Below are positions 36,401-50,484 of a DNA stretch of 64,000 nucleotides, one piece after another. Origin of the DNA: Larimichthys crocea. Lineage: Eukaryota; Chordata; Actinopteri; Sciaenidae. The position numbers were made by a program, and so were the translations under genes. The first letter of the stretch is position 1, and each line of letters opens with the position of its first letter. The DNA is taken from NCBI RefSeq assembly GCF_000972845.2, contig NC_040022.1, positions 4,586,680-4,650,679 on the forward strand. The letters run 5' to 3'. The notes under the pieces were generated by a model. It worked only from the letters and a program-made list of their open reading frames with translations, did no database searches and was not told where the DNA came from.

Positions 36401-39400
36401 AGTTTTTATCAACTTGCTAAATGATTTTTCAATATAAAATTGGCATATTTCTCAATTTAGACAATGTGGATTAATCTGTGGATCACTTTTCATTGCGTTG
36501 GCACAAAATACTTTTAATGACCACATCTTTCAGAACTCATTAACTATTTTCTCACCCAACCTCCACAGAGTATCAGCAAGTTTCCTTACTATTGTCAAAA
36601 CTGTCAAAACATTTACGTCCATACACACTATGATGCAAACTCAGTGCAAATTAGACTGCACTTTACTACATCCACATGTAATACAAAACTCAGCTCCACT
36701 GAAGGATTCTTGCCCCCATGAAGGTGGAGAGTTTATGATCAGATGTCCCCCTATGGCACAATGATGCTGGATGTCTGGACATATGTGCAAAAGATTCTGG
36801 ATTTCACATGAGGTGTGTGACATAAGATAGGATTGACGATTAACTACATTACTGCAATTACTTTAGCAATATAAAGCTTGCTGAAGTGTATTGCAGCATT
36901 TCGGTAGCATATACTGTGTATAATATTAATAGGAAGCATATGGTGCCACGTTTTTATTGTAATGTTGTAATGGAATCTGAGTCCATCAGATAAATACATA
37001 CATTTAATTAAAAAATAAAAAATAAAAGCTACACTAAAAACAATGATACATATTGTACTGCTGCCGCATTTTACAGCTGTCTTGTAGTATTTTAGCTGCA
37101 TTAGTGCGTTTTGTTTGATTAACTTTTGTGCTGAGTTGCATGTCAGTAAAGAGACCTGGGACAGAGAAATGCGTGTAATCAATTTTGTACTCAACTCATA
37201 GTAGAGAGTCTCGTACAAATTGTGACCTTTTGGTGGGAATGTCTTCTGTAATCCCACAGCCATGCTACACATGATCCAACTATTTGTACTAAATCAGTAC
37301 GATGGACCCATAGTCAGAATCAGACAAGGATGTTTTTGCTTCCTTAAAGTTTCCTTTCTGGAGTAAAGATTATCTCAAATGATCATTCCACAGACTAATA
37401 TTCAGTCTTCCCTTCATTATTCTGTACAGGGGAAATGTAAACATCATATTCAGGTTGCAGCATGCAGGATATTCTTGTGTCTTGTCTTGACTGACCGTAG
37501 AGCACTGTATTGCTTTCTCACATTTTAAATCAGCAGAGCAGTTCTGGTTGTATTTTGGTGCTAATTACTGTGGCAAAGAAGGTCAAATGAAGCAAGGAAC
37601 AGCATTTTTATAGAGGGAACAGTAGCTCGTGATAGAGAAGGCTGCAAACCACAAAGCCACATGAAGGACCTGTAAACACACACACACACACACATCTCAA
37701 ATAAACGTCACACATAACCAACACATATCAGATGTTTATTTTAAGTAATAAAGCTGCACCAACAAAGGAGTCAACTGCTTAATGACAAGATTAGAAGGAT
37801 TAATAAACAGCAGGACCCGTGCTAAATAGTAATCCAGTTTAATATACAGTACAGTCATAATGCAGTCTGATGCTGTTGTGTTCCATGGAAAAAAGTGTGT
37901 GAAGATGACATTAGCCCTTTCCATTTCACATCTATGGCACCGGAGAAGGCAGAAATCTCAAAGATGGATATTTGAAAACCTACTTGTCTGTCTGGGTGCC
38001 ACTAGAGGAAGGTAAAATAGTGAAAGGTATTTAATATATAAATATTACTTTCCTCTGTATTATAGTTTCAGAGTGCTAATGTCAATGTAAAATGAGTAAA
38101 ACTCACTTCTTAAATCTGCATGCTTAAACATAAAATGTTGTCCTCATTTGCAAAGGGAAAAATTCAGTGTTATTGCAACATAACTGCAATGTATTTCTTT
38201 TTCGGGGGTGTACCTCTTGGTACTCTTGGTAACTGGCTCCAGCCCCCTGCGACCCTGATAAGGATAAGCACTTACAGATAATGAATGGATATCTTGTTTG
38301 ATTCAGGACATAAAAAAGTGATGCAATCATTACCTTGCATTGTATAAATGTAGGATAAAGTTAGACTACATTATGGACTGTAATATTTCCTCATTGTTAT
38401 TTGTATTTGAAGAAAGTAATATTATATATTTTATTTTGCAACAATGGTCACAGTTCAGTGATGAACACACACCATAGTGTGTGATATTTTGAATCCTAAA
38501 TCAGGAGAGAAGCATAGTTGTATGTAATATTGAGCAAATACTGTAAATAGTGTGAAATAGGATTTTAGGTGTAGCAACAGAACTCTGCTACACCTGGTCG
38601 TGTAGTGAGGGGTTAAACAGGAAGTCTAAGAAGCTGTCTTTGAAACGTTTCAGTTACACATGAAACATTTCTGCTCTGCAATATTAAATGTATTTTTGAC
38701 GTATTTTACTATCCTTCTTCTTAGTCATACTTATTAATACATCCACTGATATCGTTTTGCCATTTGAACTGAGTGGCGACAGACAGACTCATGAGCCACA
38801 GTAATGTTCTTTTGGATGTTTGTGTTGTACTGTAATGGTAGTATTTTTAGCTATAAAGTCAATACTCCACACCCACCTATTAAATGTACAAATCATTATA
38901 TTTGGATTATATATTATATTTTTTAATGTTGTTTTAATGTCAGATTTATTTTTTTCTATTCAACCTACATGTTTTAGTTTTCATGTGTAGTTCAGGATAC
39001 TTCACTTCACTTTACAGTCACGAAACCGGAGCTGGTGGAATCGGTTCTCAGTAATGTTGCAGATAAATGTAACTTGTTAAAAACCGGGAATGTAATTATT
39101 GAAACTAAAGAATGTAAGGACTTGATCCTGATTGGACAGATCACAGTGACTGCAGAAGGTCACCGTTAACACTGAGGTCCAAAGTGGGACTGTGACAAAC
39201 ACTGAGTTCAAATGGTCTGAGACTGGGATCAATATGCTGTAGCACTGACTGTTGTTTAAATCAAATTTAACTTTAAATATTTACTCTTATTCACTGTATC
39301 GGAGACTTTGCTCTGTACATGAATACTGTATGAGACTGGGATCTCACTTTAGTCTCAGACCCCGACTACAATTAAACTAATGTCTGCCTCCCCTCCCTCC

Positions 39401-39692
39401 CCTCACTGCAGCTTCCTCATAAACTGAGCCGGAGAGAACTCAATACCAAACCAACCGGCCTATATCATTCACATGGCGCTTATTGGAACTGCCTGTATGT
39501 GTGCGTGTATGTGCATGTGTGTGTGTGTGTGTGTGCGTGTGTTCTGCTCTTTCTTCGCTGTGGTAGGGTAGTAAAAGTAGGTGTGCACCACACAAAGCAG
39601 TAAAGAGATTGCTTGTAAAACTCCCTCACAGCCACCACACACACATACAGAGGCAGTGTAATATGTAGCACGTAAACACACAGTCGTGTACA

Positions 39693-39730
<38 letters not shown>

Positions 39731-42399
39731 CCCCAGCACTGTTCGTGCATTGATACAGGCACATGTGAAGTCACACATATCTGTGTTTTAGATACCTGAA
39801 ATTATGTGTCCACCGCCTGCGGATGAAGAAGGAGGAAGGAGCAGAGGCCATTTTTACGGCTGACATTTTGACTTGTCATAGCTACAGCTGGGTAACTATG
39901 ACAAGACCTCAGTCCTTTTTTGCAGGGGAGGCGGAGTGCACTCTGAAAAATAATGATTCTTAAATGGTTCTTCAAAAGGCTCTCTGATTGAAGGAGCAAC
40001 GAGCAGCTGAAGAACCTCTTTACCTAGGAGATAGTTCTTCGTAAGCTTTATGTGAAGGACTAAAGGTTCTTCATTTTTATTTTACTTATTTAGTTGTAAA
40101 TAAATAAGTAAATATTTGTCTGACAAACAGTTCAGAATTCAGTCAGAGAGGCAGCAAACTCTTACATTTGACTTTTTTGTTCATGAAAATACTTGCTTAT
40201 TTTCCGTCCATCAGCTAATCATTGCAGCTCTGTGTGAAACCAAACCTCTCAGTAGTTTGGGGTCATTGGTTGACTAAATTAAATAAATACCAAGCATGAC
40301 TTTATGACAAGCAAATGTGTTCTTTGACCACAGGTCTGCTTCTTCTTACTTGTCTGTAATTCAATGAAGAAATGTCAATAAAAGGCCAAACTAAACAACT
40401 ATTTAAAAAAAAGATTCCTGCTTGAACCAGTTGGGTCCACAAAGGTTCACCTCATCATCTTTAAAGGATATGTCCAAAAATCTTTCACGAGTCTGAATTA
40501 AAACAACAGTCAGGTGACCACATGGACACTGAAACAGGTTTTACATGCTGTAATCGTCCCTCCTGTTCATGAAGAACACTTCTTATTGTAATGTGTATCC
40601 AGTGTAAAGTGAACAGGACAAAAGCCACAGTCGTCCTGTTCATCTCGATGAACCAACTCTGAATACTTACTTTACATGAAGTGTGAGAACTATACTATGG
40701 CTGTTGGATTAATTATCATTAACTGATCATATATGCTGACATAATAACCTAATTTTATGTATGATCTGTGATATTAAAGACACATAAATAACATACAATT
40801 CATGTTTTAGAGATGCCTCAAAGTTGCACCATATGATTTTCTGGAGATTCTGTTCAAACTTGTGCTAAATTGTCTTTGGTATGAGTACTGCAGGAAAGGT
40901 AGAATATTGGCACAAGTGTTTGAAATCTTCAAATGATACCCCTCAGCCTTGGGCAAAGCTCATGTGAAACTAATAGCATTAATGCCAGCTTTGTTCCATC
41001 CAGATGTTTCACTAAGCCTGCAGTGAACCAGCCGGCACCACTGCACTGTCTCAGTTTCTACAAACATATGCCATCAGAGTAATTTGAAATTCCTGTTTGT
41101 GCACCGCAAAGCAGAACCTGATTAATCACTCAAAACGCCCCCCTACACATTACATCACAACAGCAGCCATTCCCTTTCTGTCAGGCTCAGAGCAGCTGGG
41201 TAGCTGGATTAAATCAGTCACAGATATATGTGTCTGAATAAAACCTCTCTCTCTGATGCTGACTCTGACTATGTCTCTTGTTCAGGTTATGGAAACTCTA
41301 TTTACATGGTAATTTTTCATTTACAGTTTTCTCATGAATTAATCTGATGTATTGGATTAATGGGAAACTTCAAAGTCAGAGTTTCTGTCCCGATAATTAG
41401 ACTATTTGGGTGTGTCTTATGAGCCCAGTTTATTAGGCAGTGATATTCTGTGTCTTAGCCTCCGGTGACATCAGAGTCACGCAGCCACCCAACAAAGAGT
41501 TTATTAGAAGACATCCCACTGTCCACTACCCACACACACACAGAGCGTGTAGTGAAAAGACACATGTGAACAGAACTTGTTATAGTTGATATAATAATAA
41601 TGGAATTGGAATAGACATGTCTAAGTAGGCAAAATACAAATATCACTATGCAATGCAATGTTGTTGAGTTGTAAGTTAAAGCAACTTTTTTTTCTGACTG
41701 AAAAAGGAGAATTTAAACGAATCATTTTGAAAAATTAGTGTAAAAACAACATGTGGTTTTATGGGAGTTACATGCGAGACAGCATGCTCAGTCATTGACA
41801 GAGGTCTGTGCTGCTTGGAAACCTCACAGTGACGGCAAGACTCCAGAAAGTGACTACGTCCGGCCAAGAAATAGTCCAACAAGTGAGCTCCCAACTTCTG
41901 TGCAGTACAAGAATGTAGCAAATGGTTTTTATGTTTGGATAGGCTGTGGTGATGTCTAATTTAGCTTGGAAAGTGACCTTTAACTCACATTCAAGAACCA
42001 ACCAGCGACTGGCTAAATCCCACAGATTCACCAATAATGATTGGCAGAGACGAGAACTTCACCCAGGAACCAAAAACACATTGTAGATTAAATATACTGA
42101 AAGAAGAGTAGAAACAAGACAATTGTTTATTTTATTTTAATTCAATTTGATCTATTTTATTTTAAATACCCTCCTACTCCTACCTCAACAATACTATCAA
42201 TCAAATCAACAATGAGAAAATGGCTACTTGGGGTAATTTAGTAATGTAGAGAAAATGAATACTGGGATAAACTACTCACTATACACAAAGTGCAGGTGAT
42301 AATCATATGTCCACCACAGTGCACAAATACTTTTTGCGATATACAAACCACAACACTGACAATCTGTGATCTGTGTGAGTTGTTAGGATCTGTCAGATA
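33426..42399. other. Intergenic desert continued
   Basis: Simple CA/TG tracts lie at 37678-37694, 39508-39534 and 39694-39728. L2/CR1-like scraps lie at 35755-35825 (GACCTTGGGTGAGAGAGGGG, TACACCCTGGACAAGTCACC) and 38205-38300 (TGGCTCCAGCCCCCTGCGAC). A piece at about 39945-40080 has TTAAATGGTTCTTCAAAAGG ending in AAAGGTTCTTCATT, resembling a fish MITE. No host gene is recognised; the longest frames (to 142 codons at 36844-37272) match nothing. Confidence 0.5.
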
Positions 42400-42910
42400 G
42401 ATCATGAATACAACCATTCAATAAAAAGTGTTTGTGGCCCAGGAGACAATAGATTGATGCTGTATCCATGATGTCACCCACAGGTTCCTGAAGAGCCGTT
42501 GTGAAGTTCAGTGAGGTGGCTCTGGCCGTGGCCATCTTGCCTTGTCCCGCCTCTGCCACCATCAAAAATGGGCAAGGTTGTGGAGCGTTGGTGGAGCTGA
42601 GGAAAGCTGAATGAAGCCTGGTTGCTTAAACAAGCCATCTGTAATGGCATCCAAATGTCAATCAAAGTGGGTGAGTTAAATAAAATTTCAGTACAGTTGT
42701 CATGAACGCAGAAATTAGCTATAGAGACCAAAACAGTTTTTTGTACCAGGCCATAAACATGTTTATTTCTGCCGTGAAGGCATTTTAAGATAGAGGCTTA
42801 TGAGGTTGACTTGTTCTGGAACCAGCCTCAAGTGGCCTCTCAAGGAACTGCAGTTTTGGGCACTTCAGCATTGGCTTCATTTCCAAGCCACAAAAGTTGC
42901 TGCTTGTGGA
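42400..42910. repeat. About 510-bp fish dispersed repeat
   Basis: Contains CCATGATGTCACCCACAGGTT, GGCCGTGGCCATCTTG, GTACAGTTGTCATGAACGCAG, ATTAGCTATAGAGACCAAAAC, TTTTTTGTACCAGGC and CCTCAAGTGGCCTCTCAAGGAACTGCAGTTTTGGGCACTTC. I recognise this order from memory as a widespread repeat of spiny-rayed fish. Class is unknown and no terminal repeats are evident. Confidence 0.65.
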
Positions 42911-45900
42911 CAATGTAAGTTTAGCTCAACTGCTCATATACAACACCACACTAATTGAAAATACAGAAGTGTGACTTCTAGCCCTACAGTGGCTCAGGAG
43001 GGACATTTTCACAGTTTGCTACAGTTGGAAAAAACATATACCCACTGTAAAAATTCCTGGTGCCAATTAAATTTCCCTTAACCGGCTAAACAAATTAGTA
43101 ACAGATGAAGGTAATTTCTAGTCACAGGGTTGGTGAGGACAGAGAACGGCTGTTCCTGGCGTCAATGACAAGGCAACAAGTAAAATCATGGTATCTTTCT
43201 GAGGTGCAGGAAGTTTTGTTTTGTTTTGCCTCACCATAATAATAGCAATCAAGGCTCTGTAACGGACTTGTCTGTAGACATGGTCTGTGCCACATTCTGA
43301 AGACATGCAGGTTCTGTAACCTGCCTCCCACCGCAGTGCATGCAGGCTGTAGACTCACCATAAATAGCAGAAGCAGTTCAGAAAATGGATGGATAGATCT
43401 GATGGAGGGAGAGAGGAATATCAAGCCATGTTTCCATCACGCAATAGATCTCTCTCAAACACACACAGACCCTGCTATCAGTCTTGTAAAAACATTATTA
43501 ATTGCAGTGTGAATGCAGCTATCAATCTTCCTGATCTTAAATCAGACTAGCATAGTGAAGATGTGAAAGTGTTTGTGCGTGTATGTATGTGTGTGCGCGT
43601 GTGTTTGTTTGTGTGTGTGTGCTAACCAGGCTCATCTGTCTCCAGTCTATTGATCCCACTGAGGTTGGTCATTATTACTAGGCTACTATGGAGTGGAATG
43701 CTGAGGAGGTGTGTATGTGTGTGACTGTGTGCCTGTGCATGTGCATCTTTGAGTATGTGTGTGTGTGAGAGAGAGAGTGCATGTGTAGTGGTGTGTGCAT
43801 GTCTGCTTCCCCTCTGCCTGCCTATAAATCCAGAGGCCACATTGGCACTCAGCACTAATGAAGATGGCAGTCTCTCAGTCTCTCTTGGTGTGTGTGTGTG
43901 TGTGTGTTGCCTGGATATGTCTGGATGGTAAAGGGAGAGTTCAATCTGTCTGCCTCAATAAAAAAACAGGAAAATGAGCAGAGTTTTCTTGCTTGCTGAC
44001 AAACATTCAAGTTGATAGATTTATTTTTCTGCAGTGACAGCACACCCGTACATTAGTGTTCTCGTGAGGGAGGGGAGTTGAGGAAGGAGGGGGTCATTTT
44101 TGGCACAGGCTAGCGGTACTGTAATTTGATTGGTGTAATATCTATGTGCGCGGGCACTAAAAATAGCTATCATCTCAATTCCAACAGCCAAACGGGCAGT
44201 TAACCAGCTGCGGACCAACACATAGATATCTTAGGAGAGCTGCCACCCAACTTTGTTGCCAATTTATCCCAGTGGAGAACCACAGTAATGCAACAAAAAA
44301 TCTCCAGCAGCAATTTTCAGCATAGACATCTATTACATCTCTATTAAAAATAAACGTCTGTCATGGTGTCGGAATTTTAAAGATGTGAAGGTTTTATATT
44401 TGTAAAACTATCCCTGAAAATGTAGGCTAAGTATTTTTGTGTTCAGACGTCATCCCATCATAAGTCTGGCCTGAGTGGGGCTGATTGGGCAGAGAGAGGA
44501 ACTCTAACGTGCATGTGCATGTGCAAGTCTGCACAACATGGAGGCAAAAAAAAAAGGCAGAAAGGCTTTTTGGCTTATGGGCAAACAATTTTCATTCAAA
44601 TGAATGGCCGCCGTCTTGATGTCTGGTAATCACTTTTATGAAACAACAAGCCATGAACCAACGCTGTTAAGCCGTTTCCCTGCAGAATCTGTAGGCCTAC
44701 CGTGTCTTTGAATCACCAAGTAGGCTAATGTAGGATACAGTGGAGTGGTGTTTAGGTCACAGGACTACCCATTGACATGTGTTTGGCAGTCTGGTCATTT
44801 GTCATTCCCACATCTGGACCCATGAAAGAAAGGGAGCCCATGCTTGATGCCTATCTATGCTGACCATATTTTCAAGCCCCCAAACCTTAATCCTTAAGTG
44901 TACCACATGTTCATATGTTAACCACACCACACCTATTGCGTTCACCTTGGAAACCATGGACACCACGAATGCAGCATTTTCAGTACCTCACTACGCTTGG
45001 TTATGACTCAAAGGTAGCAACAGCCAACACATTGACTGATTGACACATACTGTAGACTACTCAGTGTTTAATTCCAATTGATGGTTCAATTTTTTACTTG
45101 TTCATCTTGTGTTAGGTAATAATGAGTGGTACAGAACATTAGAAACATCTATGTAAGCACTAAAACCAAGTAATATTGAAATTATTTTAATTGTGGTGAA
45201 ATTCAGGACATTTTGGTGTTTTACAGATATCTGTCGGGACTCAAGGCATCTAGCTTGAAACCAAACTAACCAGGATGTCTGGTCCCAGTACCCCCTCCTT
45301 TCCACTTGACTATAACTCTGCCGACGTCTCAGCAATTGTTGAAATCACAAGAACAAAAAGTAAGATGGCAAACATGAATGAAATACAAACTTAACAGCAC
45401 AATATGCCCTGCCAGATGTTAAATGTTGTTAAGTGGCAGACATTTTGAAATGTATGATGTATTACAATGGAAGAAAATAAGAACCCAAGAGCTGCAGAAA
45501 CATCAACAGAAGATGAGGCTTAATACACAAAACCTCTGGTTGGTATCACTTGGATGTTCTTAATACTCAAGCAATGACTGATTATTGTTGACTGATTACA
45601 GGCAGCTACAATTTCCAAGCTCACATAAGGGAGGCAGACAGGGACCTCTGGTGGATCTACAAGACAGGGGTTAATAGAAACTGAAAACTCCTCTAAAGCT
45701 GTGACATGATGGTACATCGCCAAAGGTATGCACAATAGATTTACTATCATTTTTATTTCGTTCAGCGAAAAGTGAGGAGAACTTAAATTTCAGTTGGACT
45801 TTAATAACCATCGGCTACCTCAGGATCTTTTTTGCAGTTCAAATAAAACCTTGGACGATCCTTGGGAATTATTGGGAATATCATTAATATCTCATGTACT

Positions 45901-47166
45901 CTAGCCTTATAGATTCATTTCATTTGCATGTTACAAAGTGTACGTCTCTGGACTTTGCAGCAGATGTGAGATTGAAGCAACTGAAGATTTCTGTAATTAA
46001 AACCTGAAAGGGCCTGGGATATGTTGGTATTTTTAATTAAATGTAAATACTGCCAATATAACAAATAAAATTTAACTTTAAAAAATTGCAAAACTGAGGA
46101 GAAATTTTGAAATAAGCCCTGAATATTAATCTGGTATTCAAAATAAAAGCAGGGAATTCAAATTATGTAAAAGAAAAAAATAAAGTACTTCTTCTACAAA
46201 ACTATGGACTGATTTTGTAGCTTATGTAATAACTTCTGTCATTAAATCTAACATTGCATTTAACAATTTACAGTGACACACTAATACACTAACATGACTA
46301 AGAATATGTCAGATCAGGTAGTATTTGTTCAGCATTCACTTAGTATAGTCAATAATCCCTCACTGCCTAGGCACTGTAGTGAACACAACTGTGCTAAGTA
46401 CCGTGGCTCGTCTTGTGTTGATTGTTATTTATCAGAATGATCAAAATAAATCAGAATAAAATAGATTTTTAAAAAAAAGTCAAGCTCTACATTTAATAAA
46501 TAGTAATAGTAATTTATTTTTTCCAGTAATACATATTTGGTTTTAAATGTTTTTTGTCTTTTTTCATAGTATGTCTAATTATGGTGGCAAATGTATCCAT
46601 AGTTAGGTTTGGGCTAGTTTATTCTTATGGAAGAAACTCTGTCCATTGTGTTGGCTTCGAAACAAAGATCTTTATTCAGTAGCTGAATCATTCACTCACT
46701 CTTTCTCCTTTCTTGAAGTTGTTGGAGGTCCACCCCGAATATATGTATACAAAATGTAAAATGTCTTCATTCACCTGCATGCGTCAAGCAGCTGTGACAC
46801 AAATCAACTCCAGCCCAACATAGTATCGTGTTTAGGAGGACATCTGGTGGACAGCTGGAGGAGAGCTTAAAGGCAACAGCAGAAGGCAGCACGAGGGCCA
46901 AAAGCACAGCTCCATGATGGACAAACATTTCTCTTCGGCAACCTGGGCATCTGTGGAGTAGTAGCAGTCACCAACTTATCCTATATACAGAAGAACTGCA
47001 AGGATCAATAAATAGACAAACTATTCATATATTTAACTGTTTGTTTATTTTTTTGGTTTCTGCTCTGCCCTTTTTCTAGAGCATGCTCTCCAGACAAAGG
47101 GAAGCTTTGTGTCCAATTTGTGTCATTTGGTTTTTAGTCATTTAATTTATTCCAAATGTATTTTCC

Positions 47167-47168
<2 letters not shown>

Positions 47169-47250
<82 letters not shown>
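47169..47250. repeat. (TG)n microsatellite, 41 units
   Basis: Uninterrupted TG tract. Confidence 0.98.
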
Positions 47251-47251
<1 letters not shown>

Positions 47252-49255
47252 CCCACTACATCACAAATTGACACCTGATTATTATTTTAAATACAAAAGC
47301 TTGTGCAGAAATATGCTAAATATTATCCAGGCGATGTGCGAAATTTCAAAATTTGCAATGTGCAAAACAATTTTACTATGTAACATTAATGTAATGTGGA
47401 GATGTTGGGGGTAGGGGTGGGTGCAGTGACAGTTAGGCCATCTGGAAAAGGGAAGCCTGACTGATGGGCTGTTTGGGCCAATTAGGATGGGTCATCCTCT
47501 CTGTGGGCCATTTGAGCAGCTCATTATACTAAAAACAAGAGCGAGACAGCCCACTTTGAATATGCACCAGTCCACATCCTCCTCTTCAAAATCCTCAATA
47601 CCAGCTATAAGACAGAAGACAGTAGGGATAAGAAAAGCAACGTTAGTTGCTTGGCTATTTAGCTATATCAGGTGCTTTCTGTTTAAACATATTCAGATTT
47701 TCATACATTGTTGCCTGGGTCCAGACCCAAGTTGAAAAGTCTGTCTTATCAGACAAATAAAGTTTATCAAACCAAAAACGGCAGCCATATGTCCATATAA
47801 AGTTTTATACCAAAGATGCTTAGCATACATGGCAAAATACAAAATATATGTACCTGCACAGACTAAATTCCACCGCAAGGAAGGGTCTCCTGCAGGTGTA
47901 CGGAGGTGCGCCTTGGTGGAATCAGTCTGTTACTGAAAGTGCCTGTCATGAAGGGGGTGAGAGGTGCAGGCTCGATGCTGTGTAAGTTGAGATGTGTCCT
48001 CCTCTCTGACACCTCTACAAGAGAATCAAGTTCCACCCTGAGGACGGAGTTGTCCCTCTTCTCAATGACACCACAGCACAGAACAGGAAACTTCTTCTTC
48101 TTCACTGTATGTTTTCAGCTTTAATTAATAGCTCCTGCCTCTACTTTTGGAGCTGCACATAATGTGTAACATAATGTATTTCTTATGCTACTGTAATCCT
48201 GTACAATATGTTTCAATATGGCCATGCCAATGCAGCATCAATTTGAATTTCAGTCTCACAAACCAAAGTAAACTTTTTTACGTCTTATCTTCTGGCGCCC
48301 TCTGCTGCTGTGGCGTGTAAATAAATGAGCTCCATGTCTTGCCCTCTGTCTATGTGTCTCTCTCTGAGTCTCTATAGAGGAATCTATAATTCTTTTACAA
48401 GATATAATGAATATTTATAAGCAGGGCCTTCGCCTGAGACCAGCCAATGGCCTGACAGCATGGTAAGCATAAATCAGCTGACAGCTTGCCTCCTCTGTTC
48501 AGTGGTGGCAGTAAATGGCACTGAATTATTTACATTTACATTTTTAACATTTAGCTGACGTTTTCATCTAGAGGATGATAAAATGGGTGCGCTGCAGTAT
48601 GTCGAACAACATTAGAGTACGGTAGACGGTGGAGGGGTCAGAGGTGACAGGGCCTGATAATGGATCGTATGGAGGGATGAAGGAAGGGCGAAAGATTATG
48701 GAAGACTATAGCTGCCACTAATGAAATAAAATCATTTCGGCATTCAAAGGTTTATTTGTCAAATAATATAATAATATATGTAGTGAAATAATATGTTATG
48801 TACTCCTAATGTGTGCCCCAGTTTCAGACTGCAATATCACAATATCAGGGGGTGACAGGTGAGATGTTTGTTCTGATTCAGTCACTTGGTAGGTGATGCA
48901 GTTTCTTGACGCGTTTCCGTGAAAACATGAATCACGGTTTCAGACTTTTTGACTGTATAAGTAAATGCTCTATTTAAACACCTCGTGCTCATCTGTGATT
49001 GGCAACACCCTTTGTTGTTTAAATCAAAATACACACACAAATGGCTCACACAATCACAAAATGCTGCAAATAATCAAGAGTTGATGCATGCGGATGAAGG
49101 TGTCGAGCACTTAGTTAGTGTATATAGTGTAGTATAGTGTTATAGTGCAGCATGGGTATTACACATTACACATATACAATGTAGCATCACAATTATGTTA
49201 AATTTGTTAAATAAAGGTAGACAATTTATACAATTTATACAATGTTGTCACAATG

Positions 49256-49268
49256 TGTGTGTGTATAT

Positions 49269-49301
<33 letters not shown>

Positions 49302-49302
49302 C
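49256..49302. repeat. Compound (TG)n(TA)n microsatellite
   Basis: TGTGTGTGTG passes into TATATATACATACATA and a TA run. Confidence 0.95.
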
Positions 49303-49654
49303 CAAACAACTACCAACTGGGACTTTTGCATATGAGTCTGAATTATGACAGTTGATGTCACTTAATTTCTAATGAAATGAAAACAGCCTTTTTAATCGTC
49401 AATTTTGTAACTGATTGAATGTTTTGAATTTAAATTTGTATTTTTAAAGCATTTGAATCAAACTTTTGGCCTGAAGACAGGAGGTGTAGTTTTCCAGAAC
49501 AGAACATGCTGGGTGATTTTCTGACAGCAGCAGTGGTGAAAAGTAACTAGTAACTATATTTATTTACTGCAACTAAATACAGGAGGATGTCTCTCCTTGT
49601 GTACTGTAATACATATTTATTCTATGGAAATGCCAGTCAGTCTACAACTTTTCT

Positions 49655-49875
49655 CTAGACTGAAATATCTCAACCACTAATAGTCGCAGTGATGATTTTT
49701 CTTACATGGAGTCCACCATGTTGAACAGCCATGTTTCTACAGAATGAGGACATTTGTACGTACATACATTTTTTGGCAACCATGGTTTCTTCTGCATGCT
49801 AAAAACAGGGTGAAGTGAAGGAGCTGCAAACTGCAACTTCACCACTAGATGCCACTATATGATATACACACTTCT
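49655..49875. repeat. Two repeat fragments: AATATCTCAACCACT family and CACCACTAGATGCC family
   Basis: 49655-49735 has CTAGACTGAAATATCTCAACCACTAA, related to the 11.6- and 18.3-kb copies. 49735-49875 has TTTTTTGGCAACCATGGTTT and CTTCACCACTAGATGCCACT, related to the 28.3-kb copy. Confidence 0.5.
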
Positions 49876-49963
49876 CTATAATAAGAATAATAATAAAAAA
49901 GAATAATAAGAGATCAAGGGATGTTTTTTTCCTGAAATACAATAATGTGTTAGTGCATTAGAT

Positions 49964-50315
49964 CCGGGGTCTTCAACCAAATACTGCAAGACCAGATACT
50001 GCAAGGGGTTCGCCAATTTTTGTCATAATAATTGACAATTTTCATCAAAATAATGTTCCAAAGACACACAGCTCTTGACATTTAATAACCAATAATAATA
50101 ATGTATGAACTTTTTATCAATCATAAACATAGATAGGCTAATAACCTAGTATATAAACATGTTAATAGGGTGAAATAAAAGTGAAATTAAGTAAATATAA
50201 AAGTTACTATAGGCCAGGCTTAAAATGTAACACATTTTAAAATATTAATTACATGTGGGGTCTGTTAGTGTCCTGTCCAAGGGGTCCTTGGGCTGAAAAA
50301 GGTTAAAGACCCCTG
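49964..50315. mobile_element. 352-bp non-autonomous hAT-like transposon with 8-bp target-site duplication
   Basis: The left end CCGGGGTCTTCAACC and right end GGTTAAAGACCCCTG are inverted copies (about 13 of 15 match). Flanking direct repeats CATTAGAT (49956-49963) and CATTACAT (50316-50323) match at 7 of 8 positions. An 8-bp duplication with CAGGGG-type ends is the hAT signature. The AT-rich interior has no coding capacity. Confidence 0.75.
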
Positions 50316-50484
50316 CATTACATAATTATCTGGATTGTGTTGCAAACTGTTTCTAACTTATACCCTCTGTCGTCTAGTTACAAATAATGGTATTATGAGA
50401 GGATCTTTTAAAATAATCTATCTTGTTTATGGATTTCTGACCGATTTCTGAATTTATAAAGAGGTTGGACATCCCATGAACCAA

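Larger units (their letters stand above)
42911..49963. other. Intergenic desert continued
   Basis: Holds TG-rich stretches (43570-43620, 43710-43800, 43890-43910), a long TG tract and a TA tract (separate entries), and a trace of LINE-like end (GAAAATGGATGGATAGAT near 43382). No gene is recognised; open frames are short and family-less. Confidence 0.5.

Noticed and set aside
36844..37272. 142-codon - strand frame
   Set aside because: AT-rich, Ile/Tyr/Leu-heavy chance frame with no recognisable domain.
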